Source of the DNA: an uncultured Clostridium sp.
GTDB lineage: Bacteria > Bacillota > Clostridia > TANB77 > CAG-508
Reading direction: 5' to 3'
Assembly: GCA_946411515.1 (NCBI GenBank)
Contig: CAMKEH010000011.1
Coordinates: 1 to 42,163, forward strand
Length of the DNA stretch: 42,163 nucleotides
The notes beneath the pieces were generated by a model, which searched no databases, was not told the origin of the DNA, and saw only the letters and a list, made by a program, of their open reading frames with translations. The position numbers and the translations under genes were made by a program. This document shows positions 25,816-35,102 of the stretch, one piece after another. Numbering within the stretch: the first letter of the stretch is position 1; the number at the start of each line of letters is the position of its first letter.

Positions 25816-25866
25816 AATATTATCATCCTTCTTTCATATTTTCTTTAGTTTATTATAACCTTTTTT

Positions 25867-25894
25867 ATTATATATTATTTGTATTTTTTGTCAA
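25867..25894 (-). promoter_or_regulatory. Promoter of adhE
   Basis: Minus strand TTGACA (25894-25889), 16-base spacer, TATAAT (25872-25867), about 50 bases before the adhE start. Confidence 0.65.
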
Positions 25895-25916
25895 GAAAAT
25901 TTATATAGAAAAAATA

Positions 25917-25955
25917 AGACCCCCATATAATAAAATTATATGAAAAGTCTTAAAT
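25917..25955 (-). terminator. Terminator of the M23 peptidase gene
   Basis: On the minus strand AAGACTTTTCATATAA pairs with TTATATGGGGGTCTT through several G-U pairs, then a run of T. It lies directly after the M23 stop. Confidence 0.65.
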
Positions 25956-25956
25956 T

Positions 25957-26943
25957 TTAGTTATATAAATAATTTTGTGGATTAACGTGTTGTCCATTAA
26001 TTCTTATTTCTAAATGTAAATGTGGTCCCGTTGAATTACCTGTTGATCCAACAGCAGCAATTACATCTCCTGCTGTTACTTTTTGACCAACAGTTACATA
26101 TATTTTACTAGTGTGTGCATACCAAGTCTCTACACCATTTCCATGATCTACTTTTACTAAGTTACCATATGAACCATTGTAACTTGCAAATGTAACTGTA
26201 CCACTTGAAACAACTTTAATTGGTGTTCCGGATGCTGCTGCAATATCTAGTCCTGTATGTGTTGATTTTCGTAAATGGCTACTTACTCCATATCTTGATG
26301 ATATTGTTCCTGTTATCGGAAGTACTGCTAATTTTATACCATTTACAGATGGATTGTTTTTTTCTTGTTCTTCTACTTCTTTTTGTTTTTGAACTTCAGC
26401 TATTTTTTCTTGGACTTCAGTTTTTGCAATTTCAATTTCTTTTGTCTGAACTTCTTCCTCATTTTGAGTATATTTTTCTACAATACTTAAGTCAACATCT
26501 TCTTGTTTTTCTTCTTTTATATTTTCTACTAATTCTTGAGCTTCTTCAAGTGTATTTACTTGTTCAATTTTTGTATTTTCTAATGCTACTTCATAATATT
26601 TATAAGTTATATCCACATTTTCCTCTATTTTTTCTATAACTTTTTCTTCATTTGTGGCCTCGTATCTATTTATAAGTTTTAACTCATATTCTGGATTTCC
26701 TGTTATATTTATAGAATCTATATTTTTACTATTTGAACTTATTATACTTTCTTTTACTGTTTCTTCAAATGCTTCTATATTTTTAACATAACCTAATTCT
26801 TCTCCAGATATTTTTACCTTATAAACTGGTTTATATTTAATTAAAATTATTGTCATTATAAAACCAAATGCTATGCTTGCCATTGTAAAAAATTTAAGAA
26901 TTTCTTTTGTATAGTATTTTGTTTTCTTGTTTAAAATATATAT
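25957..26943 (-). CDS. M23 peptidoglycan endopeptidase, membrane-anchored, probable non-ATG start
   Basis: From ATG 26883 the protein has 308 residues; the frame stays open upstream to a TGA at 26946-26944. I extend it to ATA at 26943, which has AGGAG 5 bases before it, while the ATG has no ribosome site. The added 20 residues (KKTKYYTKEILKFF and others) give the membrane helix the basic cytoplasmic flank it otherwise lacks. After the helix come a G5-like/coiled region with Glu/Lys-rich repeats (about 60-180 of the short form) and the M23 domain with HTGLDIAAASGTP and the zinc ligands in GPHLHLEIR. Such enzymes cut peptide crosslinks in the cell wall. The promoter is at 26989-27017. Confidence 0.85.
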   Translation of the reverse strand: MYILNKKTKYYTKEILKFFTMASIAFGFIMTIILIKYKPVYKVKISGEELGYVKNIEAFEETVKESIISSNSKNIDSINITGNPEYELKLINRYEATNEEKVIEKIEENVDITYKYYEVALENTKIEQVNTLEEAQELVENIKEEKQEDVDLSIVEKYTQNEEEVQTKEIEIAKTEVQEKIAEVQKQKEVEEQEKNNPSVNGIKLAVLPITGTISSRYGVSSHLRKSTHTGLDIAAASGTPIKVVSSGTVTFASYNGSYGNLVKVDHGNGVETWYAHTSKIYVTVGQKVTAGDVIAAVGSTGNSTGPHLHLEIRINGQHVNPQNYLYN

Positions 26944-26959
26944 TCACTCTCCTTTTTTA

Positions 26960-27177
26960 CCAGTGTTTTTTAAACGCGACCATCCTTTATTATACTATAT
27001 ATTCTTCCAAAAATCAAATTATGTATACATATTTTGGAGCAATTTGTCAATTCTTATCTAATTTATTTCTTTCTTTTTTAAATTTTTCCACTTTTTTCTC
27101 TTTTTTACTCTCTTTTTCTTATTTTTTCGTTATTCATAATAAAGATTTGTAAAAAAATAGTATAAAATCTTATTTTG
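26960..27177. other. Intergenic region, T-rich, no gene seen
   Basis: It holds the minus-strand promoter for the M23 gene (26989-27017). From 27050 to 27150 the plus strand is a T/C-rich run with no coding pattern. No RNA gene or repeat is visible. The plus-strand side next to 27178 must hold the promoter of the XRE gene, but no clear -35 was found. Confidence 0.5.
26989..27017 (-). promoter_or_regulatory. Promoter of the M23 peptidase gene
   Basis: Minus strand TTGATT (27017-27012), 17-base spacer, TATAAT (26994-26989). It sets a short leader of about 40 bases before the AGGAG ribosome site. Confidence 0.65.
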
Positions 27178-27195
27178 GTTAACTTATAAGTTAAC
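27178..27195. promoter_or_regulatory. Perfect 18-base palindrome, likely XRE operator
   Basis: GTTAACTTATAAGTTAAC is a perfect palindrome 78 bases before the XRE gene, near its likely promoter. Small XRE regulators bind such sites as dimers, so autoregulation is likely. Confidence 0.55.
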
Positions 27196-27272
27196 TATAT
27201 ATTTTTAGTTTCTGTAAATTTAAACTATGAAATGCTATTATATGCATATAAAATAAGGAAGGTGATTTTAGA

Positions 27273-27611
27273 ATGGCTGTAGATTATAGTGTAATAGGTC
27301 AAAGAATAAAAAATGCAAGATTAGCAAAAAATTTAACTCAAGAAGCTTTAGCAGAAAAAATTGATATTTCTGTTGCTTTCTTAAGCAGAGTAGAAAGAGG
27401 TAACTCTCATATTAATTTAAAAAGGTTAAGTCAAATATGTGGATTATTAGATGTTTCAGAAGGATATATTTTAAATGGTGCTTCTAATACAGCAACAAAT
27501 TATTTAGATAAAGAATTTGCAGAACTAATTAAAAGTTGCTCACCAGAAAAACAAAGACTAATTTATAACATTGCCCAAGTAATTGCAGAGTCAGATTCTG
27601 AAGAAGAATAA
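27273..27611 (+). CDS. XRE-family helix-turn-helix regulator
   Basis: 112 residues. The HTH domain is about 8-65 (IGQRIKNARLAKNLTQEALA with the recognition helix in VAFLSRVERG), followed by a short C-terminal helix with KSCSPEKQRLIYNIAQVI. A near-perfect Shine-Dalgarno GGAAGGTGATT lies before the ATG. It lies 200 bases before pflB on the same strand with a terminator between, so it is probably its own unit. Targets are unknown; pflB/pflA are possible by position. Confidence 0.9.
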   Translation: MAVDYSVIGQRIKNARLAKNLTQEALAEKIDISVAFLSRVERGNSHINLKRLSQICGLLDVSEGYILNGASNTATNYLDKEFAELIKSCSPEKQRLIYNIAQVIAESDSEEE

Positions 27612-27634
27612 TTTATATAAAAATTTTATTTTCA

Positions 27635-27661
27635 AGCCAATACTAATGTATTGGCTTTTTG
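27635..27661 (+). terminator. Terminator after the XRE gene
   Basis: AAGCCAATAC / GTATTGGCTT, loop TAAT, then T-rich. A perfect 10-base stem. Confidence 0.85.
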
Positions 27662-27811
27662 TTGCTTTTGCAACAGAAATGTTGGAAATTTATTTGTAAT
27701 ATAGATAAAGATTTTTTAAAATTTTTATTGTATATTATATTTTGTTATGTTATTATAATGTGCGGCAAAAATGGTAATAATATTTATAGTATAAAATTTA
27801 GGAGGCAAATT

Positions 27812-30053
27812 ATGCAATTTGAAGAATGGAATGGATTTAAAAATGGTAATTGGAATTCAGAAATCAATGTAAGGGATTTTATCCAAAGAAATTACACACC
27901 TTATGAAGGTGACAGTTCTTTTTTAGCAGGAACTACTGAAAAAACTGATAAACTTTGGAATAAGGTTTTAAAACTTTACAAAAAAGAACATGAATCAAAA
28001 GGTGGTATTTTAGATATAGACACTAAAACAATATCTACTATAACTGCTCATGATGCTGGATATATTGATAAGGATTTAGAAGAAATAGTTGGACTTCAAA
28101 CAGATAAACCATTAAGAAGAGCTATTATGCCATTTGGTGGTATAAGAATAGTTGAAAAAGCTTGTAATGCTTATGGTAAAAAACTTGATAAAGCTGTTGA
28201 AGAAATATTCACAAAATACAGAAAAACTCATAATGACGGTGTTTATTCGGCTTATACTATGGATATAAGAGACGCTAGAAGATCTCATTTAATTACAGGT
28301 CTTCCTGATGGTTATGGGCGTGGTAGAATTATTGGAGATTATAGAAGAATTGCTCTATATGGTATAGATGTCTTAATTGAAGAAAAACAAAGAGATTTTG
28401 ATACAGTTCTTTCTGTTGATGAAATAACAGAAGAAATAATTAGACAAAGAGAAGAAGTAACTGATCAAATAAGAGCTTTAAATGACTTAAAACAAATGGC
28501 GTCTATGTATGGATTTGATATTTCAAAACCTGCAAAAAATGCTAAAGAAGCTGTTCAATGGTTATATTTTGGATATTTAGGAGCAATCAAACAACAAGAT
28601 GGTGCTGCAATGAGTTTAGGTAGAACTTCTACTTTCTTAGATATTTATTTTGAAAGAGATTTAAAAAATGGAATTTTAACAGAAGAAGAAGCTCAAGAAA
28701 TAGTAGACCACTTTGTTATGAAATTAAGACTAGTAAGATTTTTAAGAACTCCTGAATATAATGAATTATTTAGTGGTGATCCTGTTTGGGTAACAGAGAG
28801 TATTGGTGGTATGGGTATAGATGGAAGAACTCTTGTTACTAAGAATTCTTTTAGAGTATTGCACACTCTAGAGAATTTAGGACCAGCACCTGAACCAAAT
28901 TTAACAATTCTTTGGTCTACAAGATTACCAGAAGGATTTAAAAAATATGTAACAGGGTTATCTATAAAGACATCTTCTATTCAATATGAAAATGATGATT
29001 TAATGAGAATAACTCTTGGAGATGATTATGGAATAGCTTGTTGTGTATCTCCTATGAAAATAGGAAAACAAATGCAATTCTTTGGTGCAAGAGCAAACTT
29101 AGCAAAAACTTTATTATATGCTATAAATGGTGGTAAAGATGAATTAAGTGGAATCCAAATTACTCCAAAATTTGAACCTATTACATCTGAATATTTAGAT
29201 TATGACGAAGTTATGGAAAAATTCAATCAAATGATGGATTATGTTGCAAGAATTTATATAAAAGCATTAAATATAATTCATTATATGCATGACAAATATT
29301 GTTATGAAGCTATAGAAATGGCTCTTCATGACAAAGACGTTTTTAGAACTATGGCTTGTGGTATTGCAGGACTTTCTGTAGTTGCAGATTCCTTATCTGC
29401 TATTAAATATGCTAAAGTAAAGGTTATAAGAGACAAGACTGGTTTAGCTATAGATTATAAAATAGAAGGAGATTATCCTCAATTTGGAAATGATGATAAA
29501 AGAGTAGATGATATAGCAGTTTCTGTAGTTGAAACATTTATTAGAAAATTAAGAAGACATCAAACTTATAGAAATTCTAAACAAACTTTATCAATACTTA
29601 CAATAACATCAAATGTTGTTTATGGTAAATCTACAGGAAGTACTCCTGATGGAAGACCAAAAGGAGCTCCATTTGGACCTGGTGCAAATCCACTTCATGG
29701 AAGAGACAAAAATGGTGCTTTAGCTGTTATGAATTCAGTTGCAAAATTACCATTTGAATCAGCAGAAGACCGGTATATCATATACATTTTCTATTACTCC
29801 AGGTACACTTGGAAAAACTGATGAAGATAGAGTAAATAATTTAATAAATATGTTAGATGGATATTTTAGTCAAACTGGGCATCACATAAATGTAAACGTA
29901 TTTGATAGAAGTCTTCTAGAAGATGCTATGAAACATCCAGAAAAATATCCTCAATTAACTATTAGAGTTTCAGGATATGCTGTTAACTTTACAAAACTTA
30001 CAAAAGAGCAACAATTAGATGTAATAAATAGAACAATTCATGAAAGAATATAA
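27812..30053 (+). pseudogene. pflB: Pyruvate formate-lyase, one-base frameshift near the 3' end
   Basis: ATG 27812 has AGGAGG 6 bases before it. The first frame runs to about 29770 and the next frame carries the rest to 30053; joined they give 746 residues, the normal PflB length. At 29765-29773 the DNA reads GAAGACCGGTAT; dropping one C restores SAEDGISYTFS. The catalytic Cys pair is Cys410-Cys411 in GIACCVSPM and the glycyl-radical Gly is about 721 in RVSGYAVNF, in the second part. PflB turns pyruvate and CoA into acetyl-CoA and formate without oxygen. With the shift, the radical Gly would be lost and the enzyme dead, yet both halves are conserved and pflA is intact, so an error in the read is likely. 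Confidence 0.9.
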
Positions 30054-30065
30054 TAGGAGCAATAC

Positions 30066-30797
30066 ATGGAAAAAAAAGATTTAAGATATTATGCTAAAGT
30101 TCATTCTGTTGAATCTTTTGGTACTGTTGATGGACCTGGTATAAGATTTGTACTTTTCCTTCAAGGATGCCACCTTAAATGTAAATATTGTCACAATAGA
30201 GATACGTGGAATATAAATGGTGGAACTTATAGATCTTTAGATGAAATATTTGATAAAATTATGAGATATAAAAACTATATTTATCCTAATGGAGGAGTAA
30301 CAATAACAGGAGGAGAACCTCTTTTACAAGCAAAATTTATATATGAACTTTTTACTAAGTTAAAAGAAGAAAATATCCATACTTGTATAGATACTTCTGG
30401 GATGTTTCCTATAACAGATGATATAAAAAATGTTTTATCTGTTACTGATTTAATTTTATTAGATATTAAACATATCGATAATAAAAAGTGTAAAGATTTA
30501 GTTGGAAAATCAAATAAATATGAATTGGAATTTGCAAAATATTTAAGTGATAATAATATTGACATTTGGATCAGACAAGTTTTAGTACCTGGAATTACAG
30601 ATAATAAAGAAGATTTATTAAAATTAAAAGAATTTATTTCTTCTTTAAAAACAGTAAAAAAAATAGAACTTCTTCCATATCACAATATGGGAAAATATAA
30701 ATGGGAAAATCTTGGTTTAAAATATGAATTAGAAGATATTAGACCTGCAACACAAAAAGATGTTGAAAAAGCAAAGAAGGTTTTAGGAATTACCTAA
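30066..30797 (+). CDS. pflA: Pyruvate formate-lyase activating enzyme (radical SAM)
   Basis: 243 residues. The radical-SAM cluster motif is CHLKCKYCHNRD (CxxxCxxC). VESFGTVDGPGIRFVLFLQGC and the SAM-binding GGVTITGGEPLLQ stretch are typical of PflA. It uses an iron-sulfur cluster and S-adenosylmethionine to make the glycyl radical on PflB. It starts 12 bases after pflB in the usual pflB-pflA order; AGGAGC is the ribosome site. Confidence 0.97.
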   Translation: MEKKDLRYYAKVHSVESFGTVDGPGIRFVLFLQGCHLKCKYCHNRDTWNINGGTYRSLDEIFDKIMRYKNYIYPNGGVTITGGEPLLQAKFIYELFTKLKEENIHTCIDTSGMFPITDDIKNVLSVTDLILLDIKHIDNKKCKDLVGKSNKYELEFAKYLSDNNIDIWIRQVLVPGITDNKEDLLKLKEFISSLKTVKKIELLPYHNMGKYKWENLGLKYELEDIRPATQKDVEKAKKVLGIT

Positions 30798-30807
30798 TAC
30801 CTTCTTT
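30773..30807 (+). terminator. Terminator of pflB-pflA, overlapping the end of pflA
   Basis: Arms 30773-30787 and 30793-30807 pair over 15 bases with one mismatch, loop AATTA, then a T-rich tail. The left arm lies in the last codons of pflA. Confidence 0.8.
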
Positions 30808-30836
30808 TACTTTTCTTTTGTGTTTGAGCATATGTT

Positions 30837-31268
30837 TTACTTAAAAAGTATTTTCAAAAGTTCTTCTACAGAACAATCTAAAAAAGCAAAGTTTTTATCT
30901 CCATTACCAATAGGTCCTATGTAGTAAGCAATTTTTTCAGCTAAGGAAGACCATTCTCCTTTTACTTTTCGAAGTGCAACAGGAAGTTCTTCATAGATTT
31001 CCAATAGCTTAAAGTGGTCAATTCTTGACATGATACAGATAAATGAGATCTGAAGAGCATCTTCAACAGGTATTTTCCAATATTCATCTTCTTTTATCAT
31101 GTAACCATAGCGCAAGCTATCCTCTTTCAAACTTTTTAGCTCTTCTTGAAACATATCACATTGCCAATTAAATACACATATGTCTCCACCAGACAATGCA
31201 ATTCTTTCTACTACTCTTTTCTCATGAAAAAGCCGTACTAAATTTTCCAGCTTTTCTTTGCTAGTCAT
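30837..31268 (-). CDS. Conserved-looking protein of unknown function
   Basis: 143 residues from ATG 31268, chosen because GGGAGA lies 7 bases before it; an ATG at 31286 has no ribosome site. It is a mostly helical soluble protein: DMFQEELKSLKEDSLRYGYM, then DHFKLLEIYEELPVALRKVKGEWSSLAEKIAYYIG, ending in a Leu-rich helix. No domain is recognised. It sits alone between pflA and the pilin-like gene. Base composition is a little richer in G+C than the neighbours. Confidence 0.6.
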   Translation of the reverse strand: MTSKEKLENLVRLFHEKRVVERIALSGGDICVFNWQCDMFQEELKSLKEDSLRYGYMIKEDEYWKIPVEDALQISFICIMSRIDHFKLLEIYEELPVALRKVKGEWSSLAEKIAYYIGPIGNGDKNFAFLDCSVEELLKILFK

Positions 31269-31429
31269 AATAACATCTCCCATCAAAATTAATTATAAAT
31301 TGATGCTTATCACTCAAACACTGCTATCAATTCATTATATTAATTTATGCATGAATCACATAATTTATTCACAATCTTAAGGAAAAACAAAATAATTTCT
31401 ACTTCTATATTTACATATTTTATATGCAT

Positions 31430-32347
31430 CTATTCCATTGGTATTTCTATAACTGGGCGTACACCACGTTTGCCATAATAATTAGCACCACCAATATTAC
31501 CTCTCTCCCATGTCACAAATAATTGTGTTAAATTACCAGTGCATGAAGCAATCCAGAAAGAACCTGTAGATCCTGGATTTGATGATTCTTTATCAAATTC
31601 GCTTCGTCTTGCTGCCCTTATCTCTATTTTTTCTGCACCATAATTTTTTAACGTATCCTTATATTTTGTTATATATTGTTGAATATTATTATCAGGATCA
31701 CTCATATCTATTTCATCTGCTTTATCAGACCAATTTTCTATTTCTTCCCCATTCTCATCTGTTGACCAATAAGGTCTTGTTGAAAAAGTAGTTTTACCTG
31801 CATTCTTGCTTTGTACAGGATTGTCTGTCAATGTAATATTATAATATGGCATAGCTTTTATTTTTTTATTTTTTATCCCAAACACTTTAAAGTTTTCTGT
31901 AACAATGGTAATATTATCACCAGATCTTATTTCAGATATTTTTTTCCCATTATAATTTATACCTTTTTTAAGTTCTCTAGATATATCTGTATTTGGATTG
32001 TATTCATAAAATTTTGCTTCACCATTTTCAATTACTTTTAATACAATTGAATCTTCTTGAGATATTATATCTACATTTCTATCTCCATAAATTTTTTCTA
32101 ATTCTTGTTTTAAATATTCCCCTGCTGATTTATTTTTATCTCCATATTTTGATATTTGGTATTCTTCATAAATTAATTTAATTTTTTCTTCAATTTCTAC
32201 TACTTTTGCTTGCTCTCCATTACTTTGAGCTTTTTGTAATTGCCTATTGCCACCTATTAATGTTATAATTGTTACTCCAGCCAATATTAAAATTACTATA
32301 ATAATTATGGTTAATGCAATAATTGTTATTCCTCTTTGCTTTTTCAT
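31430..32347 (-). CDS. Prepilin-like protein with GVRP-type C-terminal domain
   Basis: 305 residues. The type IV pilin N-terminus RGITIIALTIIIIVILILAG (Gly-Ile cleavage site and hydrophobic helix, short five-residue leader MKKQR) is followed by a coiled Gln/Glu segment (QLQKAQSNGEQAKVVEIEEK). After about residue 160 comes a large domain ending FWIASCTGNLTQLF...GVRPVIEIP. The GVRPVI ending is a recurring C-terminal module in secreted proteins of gut Clostridia. It is probably processed by a prepilin peptidase and shown on the surface. No pilus assembly genes are in the window. Confidence 0.75.
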   Translation of the reverse strand: MKKQRGITIIALTIIIIVILILAGVTIITLIGGNRQLQKAQSNGEQAKVVEIEEKIKLIYEEYQISKYGDKNKSAGEYLKQELEKIYGDRNVDIISQEDSIVLKVIENGEAKFYEYNPNTDISRELKKGINYNGKKISEIRSGDNITIVTENFKVFGIKNKKIKAMPYYNITLTDNPVQSKNAGKTTFSTRPYWSTDENGEEIENWSDKADEIDMSDPDNNIQQYITKYKDTLKNYGAEKIEIRAARRSEFDKESSNPGSTGSFWIASCTGNLTQLFVTWERGNIGGANYYGKRGVRPVIEIPME

Positions 32348-32371
32348 TTTATTTTAATCCTCCTAAACAAC

Positions 32372-32402
32372 AAAAAGAGAGGTAGAATTTAATCTATCTC
32401 TC
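32372..32402 (-). terminator. Terminator before the pilin-like gene
   Basis: GAGAGGTAGA (32377-32386) with TCTATCTCTC (32393-32402), one mismatch, then T5 on the minus strand. It would end transcripts from the 310-residue gene and the small frame at 32394. Confidence 0.6.
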
Positions 32403-32486
32403 ATATATCACAAATATAGCATAAAAATGCTTGGTTTTTTCTTCTACTAAATTACTGATGTGTATTATACCTACAGTTTTAAGCAT
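32394..32486 (-). CDS. Possible 30-residue small protein
   Basis: ATG at 32486 with AAAGGAG 10 bases before it, and a 30-codon frame ending at TAG 32396-32394. It starts MLKTVGIIHISNLVEE and ends FVIYER. It follows the 310-residue gene by 31 bases on the same strand, and the terminator straddles its stop. A good ribosome site is its only real support; it also contains a TATAAT that could instead be a promoter for the pilin-like gene. Confidence 0.35.
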   Translation of the reverse strand: MLKTVGIIHISNLVEEKTKHFYAIFVIYER

Positions 32487-32517
32487 TTTTAATTGTCTCC
32501 TTTTCTTTTGTTTTAAT

Positions 32518-33450
32518 TTACATTCCTAATAATTTTAATTCTACATTTTCTTTTTTGTATTTTCCATCTACTAATACAAATTCTACTAATGTATTTTCTA
32601 ACGTTTCTTCATTTTGTCTTAAATCAGTTGAAAAATATAGTTTTATCTGTGGAATATAAACTTTATTTGTTACTATCTCTTTAAAGCATTCTGCCATATG
32701 TTTTTCATCTTCACAAATTAGTATTAATTGTGGCATTCCTGAAAATCCTGAATCTCCAGGTAAAAAGTTCTCATAAAAGTCTTTATATAATGTCATTCTA
32801 TCTACTAATTTTTTCTCCCACTCATCTTCTCTTCTAACTGCTTCAAAAACAAATTGAATTGATTTATTGTTTTTAGTTAATTTCACAGAACCTGTTGCTT
32901 TAAATGTTTTTCCTAACATTTTAGCAGTAATTTGTGGTTTTACAACATAACTATCAAAGGCTTTAACTTTTCTTAAATATGCAATTATAGTTTGGTTTCC
33001 TGCTAATCTTTTCTTAATCATAGCAACTGGTTTAGTATTATCTGATGGTTGCCATTTACATTCTACTTCTTTTGAAGTTAATAAATATTTTCCCATCTTT
33101 TCTAAACAGTAAATTCTATATATTCCTTTTCCTTCTTCAGAAGTAAAGTAATATCTTGTTAAAATTTTTGATTTTACTAATTGCTCTAATTTATTATTTA
33201 ATTTATCTTGAGATTTAGGATCTATTCCTTTTATCTCTAACATTTGATATAGCTGTCTTGAAGTTATAAATTCAAATTCATTTACTAAATCCAATATTGC
33301 AAAATGAATTTCATTTATATGTCCTATATTTATTTTATGTACAATTTGATTCATTGAGACATAACCGTCTTTTCCATCAAATGTTTTTATTTCACCTTCT
33401 CTAATTGCAAAAGGTGATACTTGTGCTTTGATTTGATTATCTTCAACCAT
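32518..33450 (-). CDS. Winged-helix protein, replication-relaxation-like (tentative)
   Basis: 310 residues. A winged-helix region is at about 42-130 (INEIHFAILDLVNEFEFITSRQLYQML, then LVKSKILTRYYFTSEEGKGIYRIYCL). It continues with a basic region (MIKKRLAGNQ) and a C-terminal alpha/beta domain (FVFEAVRREDEWEKK, PQLILICEDEKHM). This order resembles replication-relaxation proteins often found with plasmid and mobile-element genes, but there is no such context here. It may be a DNA-binding regulator. It lies 22 bases downstream of the S1 protein. Confidence 0.5.
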   Translation of the reverse strand: MVEDNQIKAQVSPFAIREGEIKTFDGKDGYVSMNQIVHKINIGHINEIHFAILDLVNEFEFITSRQLYQMLEIKGIDPKSQDKLNNKLEQLVKSKILTRYYFTSEEGKGIYRIYCLEKMGKYLLTSKEVECKWQPSDNTKPVAMIKKRLAGNQTIIAYLRKVKAFDSYVVKPQITAKMLGKTFKATGSVKLTKNNKSIQFVFEAVRREDEWEKKLVDRMTLYKDFYENFLPGDSGFSGMPQLILICEDEKHMAECFKEIVTNKVYIPQIKLYFSTDLRQNEETLENTLVEFVLVDGKYKKENVELKLLGM

Positions 33451-33472
33451 TTTTTATTCCTCCCTAAATTTA

Positions 33473-34276
33473 TTAAATTATTAATAATTTTACCTTTTTC
33501 TTATCTTTATCAATTTTTTTAATATAGACATCTACATCTTGTCCGTATTCTAGCCCTTCTTCATATTCTGCCATTCCAACTAGGTTAGGCGTAAGTTCTA
33601 TAAATATCCCATTTTTATTTTTTTCAGTTTCTCTAACTTTTCCTTTTACTCTTTTACCTGGTTCAAATTGTTTTACATTTTCTTCCCATGAGCCAAACAT
33701 TTCTTTATATGATAAAATTACTTTTCCATTACTTCTGTCGATTGATTTTACCATAATTTCTACTTTTTGTCCAATTTTTAGCCTTTCATATGGTGTTTTT
33801 ATTCTAGCAACAGATAAATCTTCTATATAAGCAAGACCTACTATTCCTCCACCAATTTCTATGAAAGCTCCATAAGGCTTTATATTTTTAACTATCCCTG
33901 TTACTTTTTCTCCTACTTGAAGATCATTTTTTACCCAATTTAAAGCTTCTTTTTGCACTTCTTTTCTAGATAATATTAAATTTTTATTATCATCAATGTT
34001 TTTTACTTTAAATTGGACAAATTTATGTACTTTACCAGCACATAAATTTTCTTTTGGCAAACCATTTTCTTGTATATTTATTTCTTCAACTTCTTCTCTT
34101 GGTATTATACCATTTAATCCATTTTCAAAATTTACATACAAGTTATAATTATCATCACACTTTTTTACTATTCCTTGTAGGATTTCCCTATTTTCTATGT
34201 ATTTATCTATGTTATTTTCATCTATTTTAGTAACTTCATTATTCCACCCCTCAGGTGCAAATCTTACGTTATTCAT
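33473..34276 (-). CDS. Three-S1-domain RNA-binding protein
   Basis: 267 residues with three S1-type OB folds: a degenerate one (about 30-90), a good one (about 115-195, GEKVTGIVKNIKPYGAFIEI), and a third (about 203-267, GKRVKGKVRETEKNKNGIFIEL). It resembles ribosomal-protein-S1-like proteins of Clostridia. It probably binds mRNA or rRNA in the cytoplasm. It lies between the rluB-type gene and the winged-helix gene on the same strand. Confidence 0.85.
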   Translation of the reverse strand: MNNVRFAPEGWNNEVTKIDENNIDKYIENREILQGIVKKCDDNYNLYVNFENGLNGIIPREEVEEINIQENGLPKENLCAGKVHKFVQFKVKNIDDNKNLILSRKEVQKEALNWVKNDLQVGEKVTGIVKNIKPYGAFIEIGGGIVGLAYIEDLSVARIKTPYERLKIGQKVEIMVKSIDRSNGKVILSYKEMFGSWEENVKQFEPGKRVKGKVRETEKNKNGIFIELTPNLVGMAEYEEGLEYGQDVDVYIKKIDKDKKKVKLLII

Positions 34277-34408
34277 CAGTATTTTTTCTCCTTTTATCGT
34301 TAGTTTTCTTTATTATATATTTTTATTATTATTTTTTCAATTATTATTTGTAAATTTTTATATTAATTTAAAATTCTTTTTACTTCTATTTCACTTAAAT
34401 ATCTCCAT

Positions 34409-35084
34409 TTACCGAACTGGTATATCTTTCACTCCTATCCCTGCTATTTTGCTTCTATGAAGTGCTAAAACTTTATGGTTTATTGCTTCACACATTTTTC
34501 TTACTTGTCTATTTTTCCCTTCATGTATTGTAATTTCTAACCTAGATTGATTTTTTTCTTCATCTGTTTTTAAAATTTTAACTTTTGCAGGTTTTGTTAT
34601 ATAATCATCAATTTTTACTCCAATTCTTAGCTTTTCTATTTCTTCATTGTTTACTATTCCTTTTATTGTAACAGTATATGTCTTTTCTATTTCATGTTTT
34701 GGGTGTGTAACTTTATATACAAAATCACCGGTCATTTGTAAGTATTAAGGCTCCAGATGTATACATATCTAATCTTCCAACTGGAACTAATCTCTTATTT
34801 GTTTTTACTAAATCTAATACTGTTTCTCTACCAAACTGATCTTTTGCACTTGTTACATATCCAATTGGTTTATTTAGTACTATATAAACATATTCTTCCT
34901 GTACTTTTATTTCTTTTCCTTCATAAATAACTTCATCTATATTAGGAATAATTTTAGTTCCAAGTTCTGTTATAATTTTACCATTAACACTTACTTTACC
35001 TTGCAAGATTAATTCTTCTGCTTTTCTTCTGGATGCTACTCCCGCTTCTGCCAAATACTTTTGGAGTCTAACTTTTTCTTCCAT
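34409..35084 (-). pseudogene. RluB-family pseudouridine synthase, one-base frameshift
   Basis: Two minus-strand frames, 35084-34725 and 34735-34409, join into one RsuA/RluB-type protein of about 224 residues: an S4 domain (1-60, RLQKYLAEAGVASRRKAEEL), catalytic core with GRLDMYTSGALILTND, and the C-terminal EGKNRQVRKMCEA. At the join the minus strand reads AATGACCGGTGAT; dropping one C restores LTNDGDFVYKVTHP. The family makes pseudouridine in 23S or 16S rRNA. The catalytic Asp (GRLD) is in the first part. The gene is otherwise intact, so the shift is probably an error in the sequence; otherwise it is a recent null mutation. Confidence 0.85.
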
Positions 35085-35102
35085 ATATCCTTTTCTCCTC
35101 TA

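Noticed and set aside
26220..26639. Plus-strand frame inside the M23 gene
   Set aside because: Antisense shadow of a Glu/Lys-rich region with no start signal.
27659..27811. Extended N-terminus of PflB from 27659
   Set aside because: The frame is open but has no ribosome site; AGGAGG before ATG 27812 and the usual PflB start fix the shorter form.
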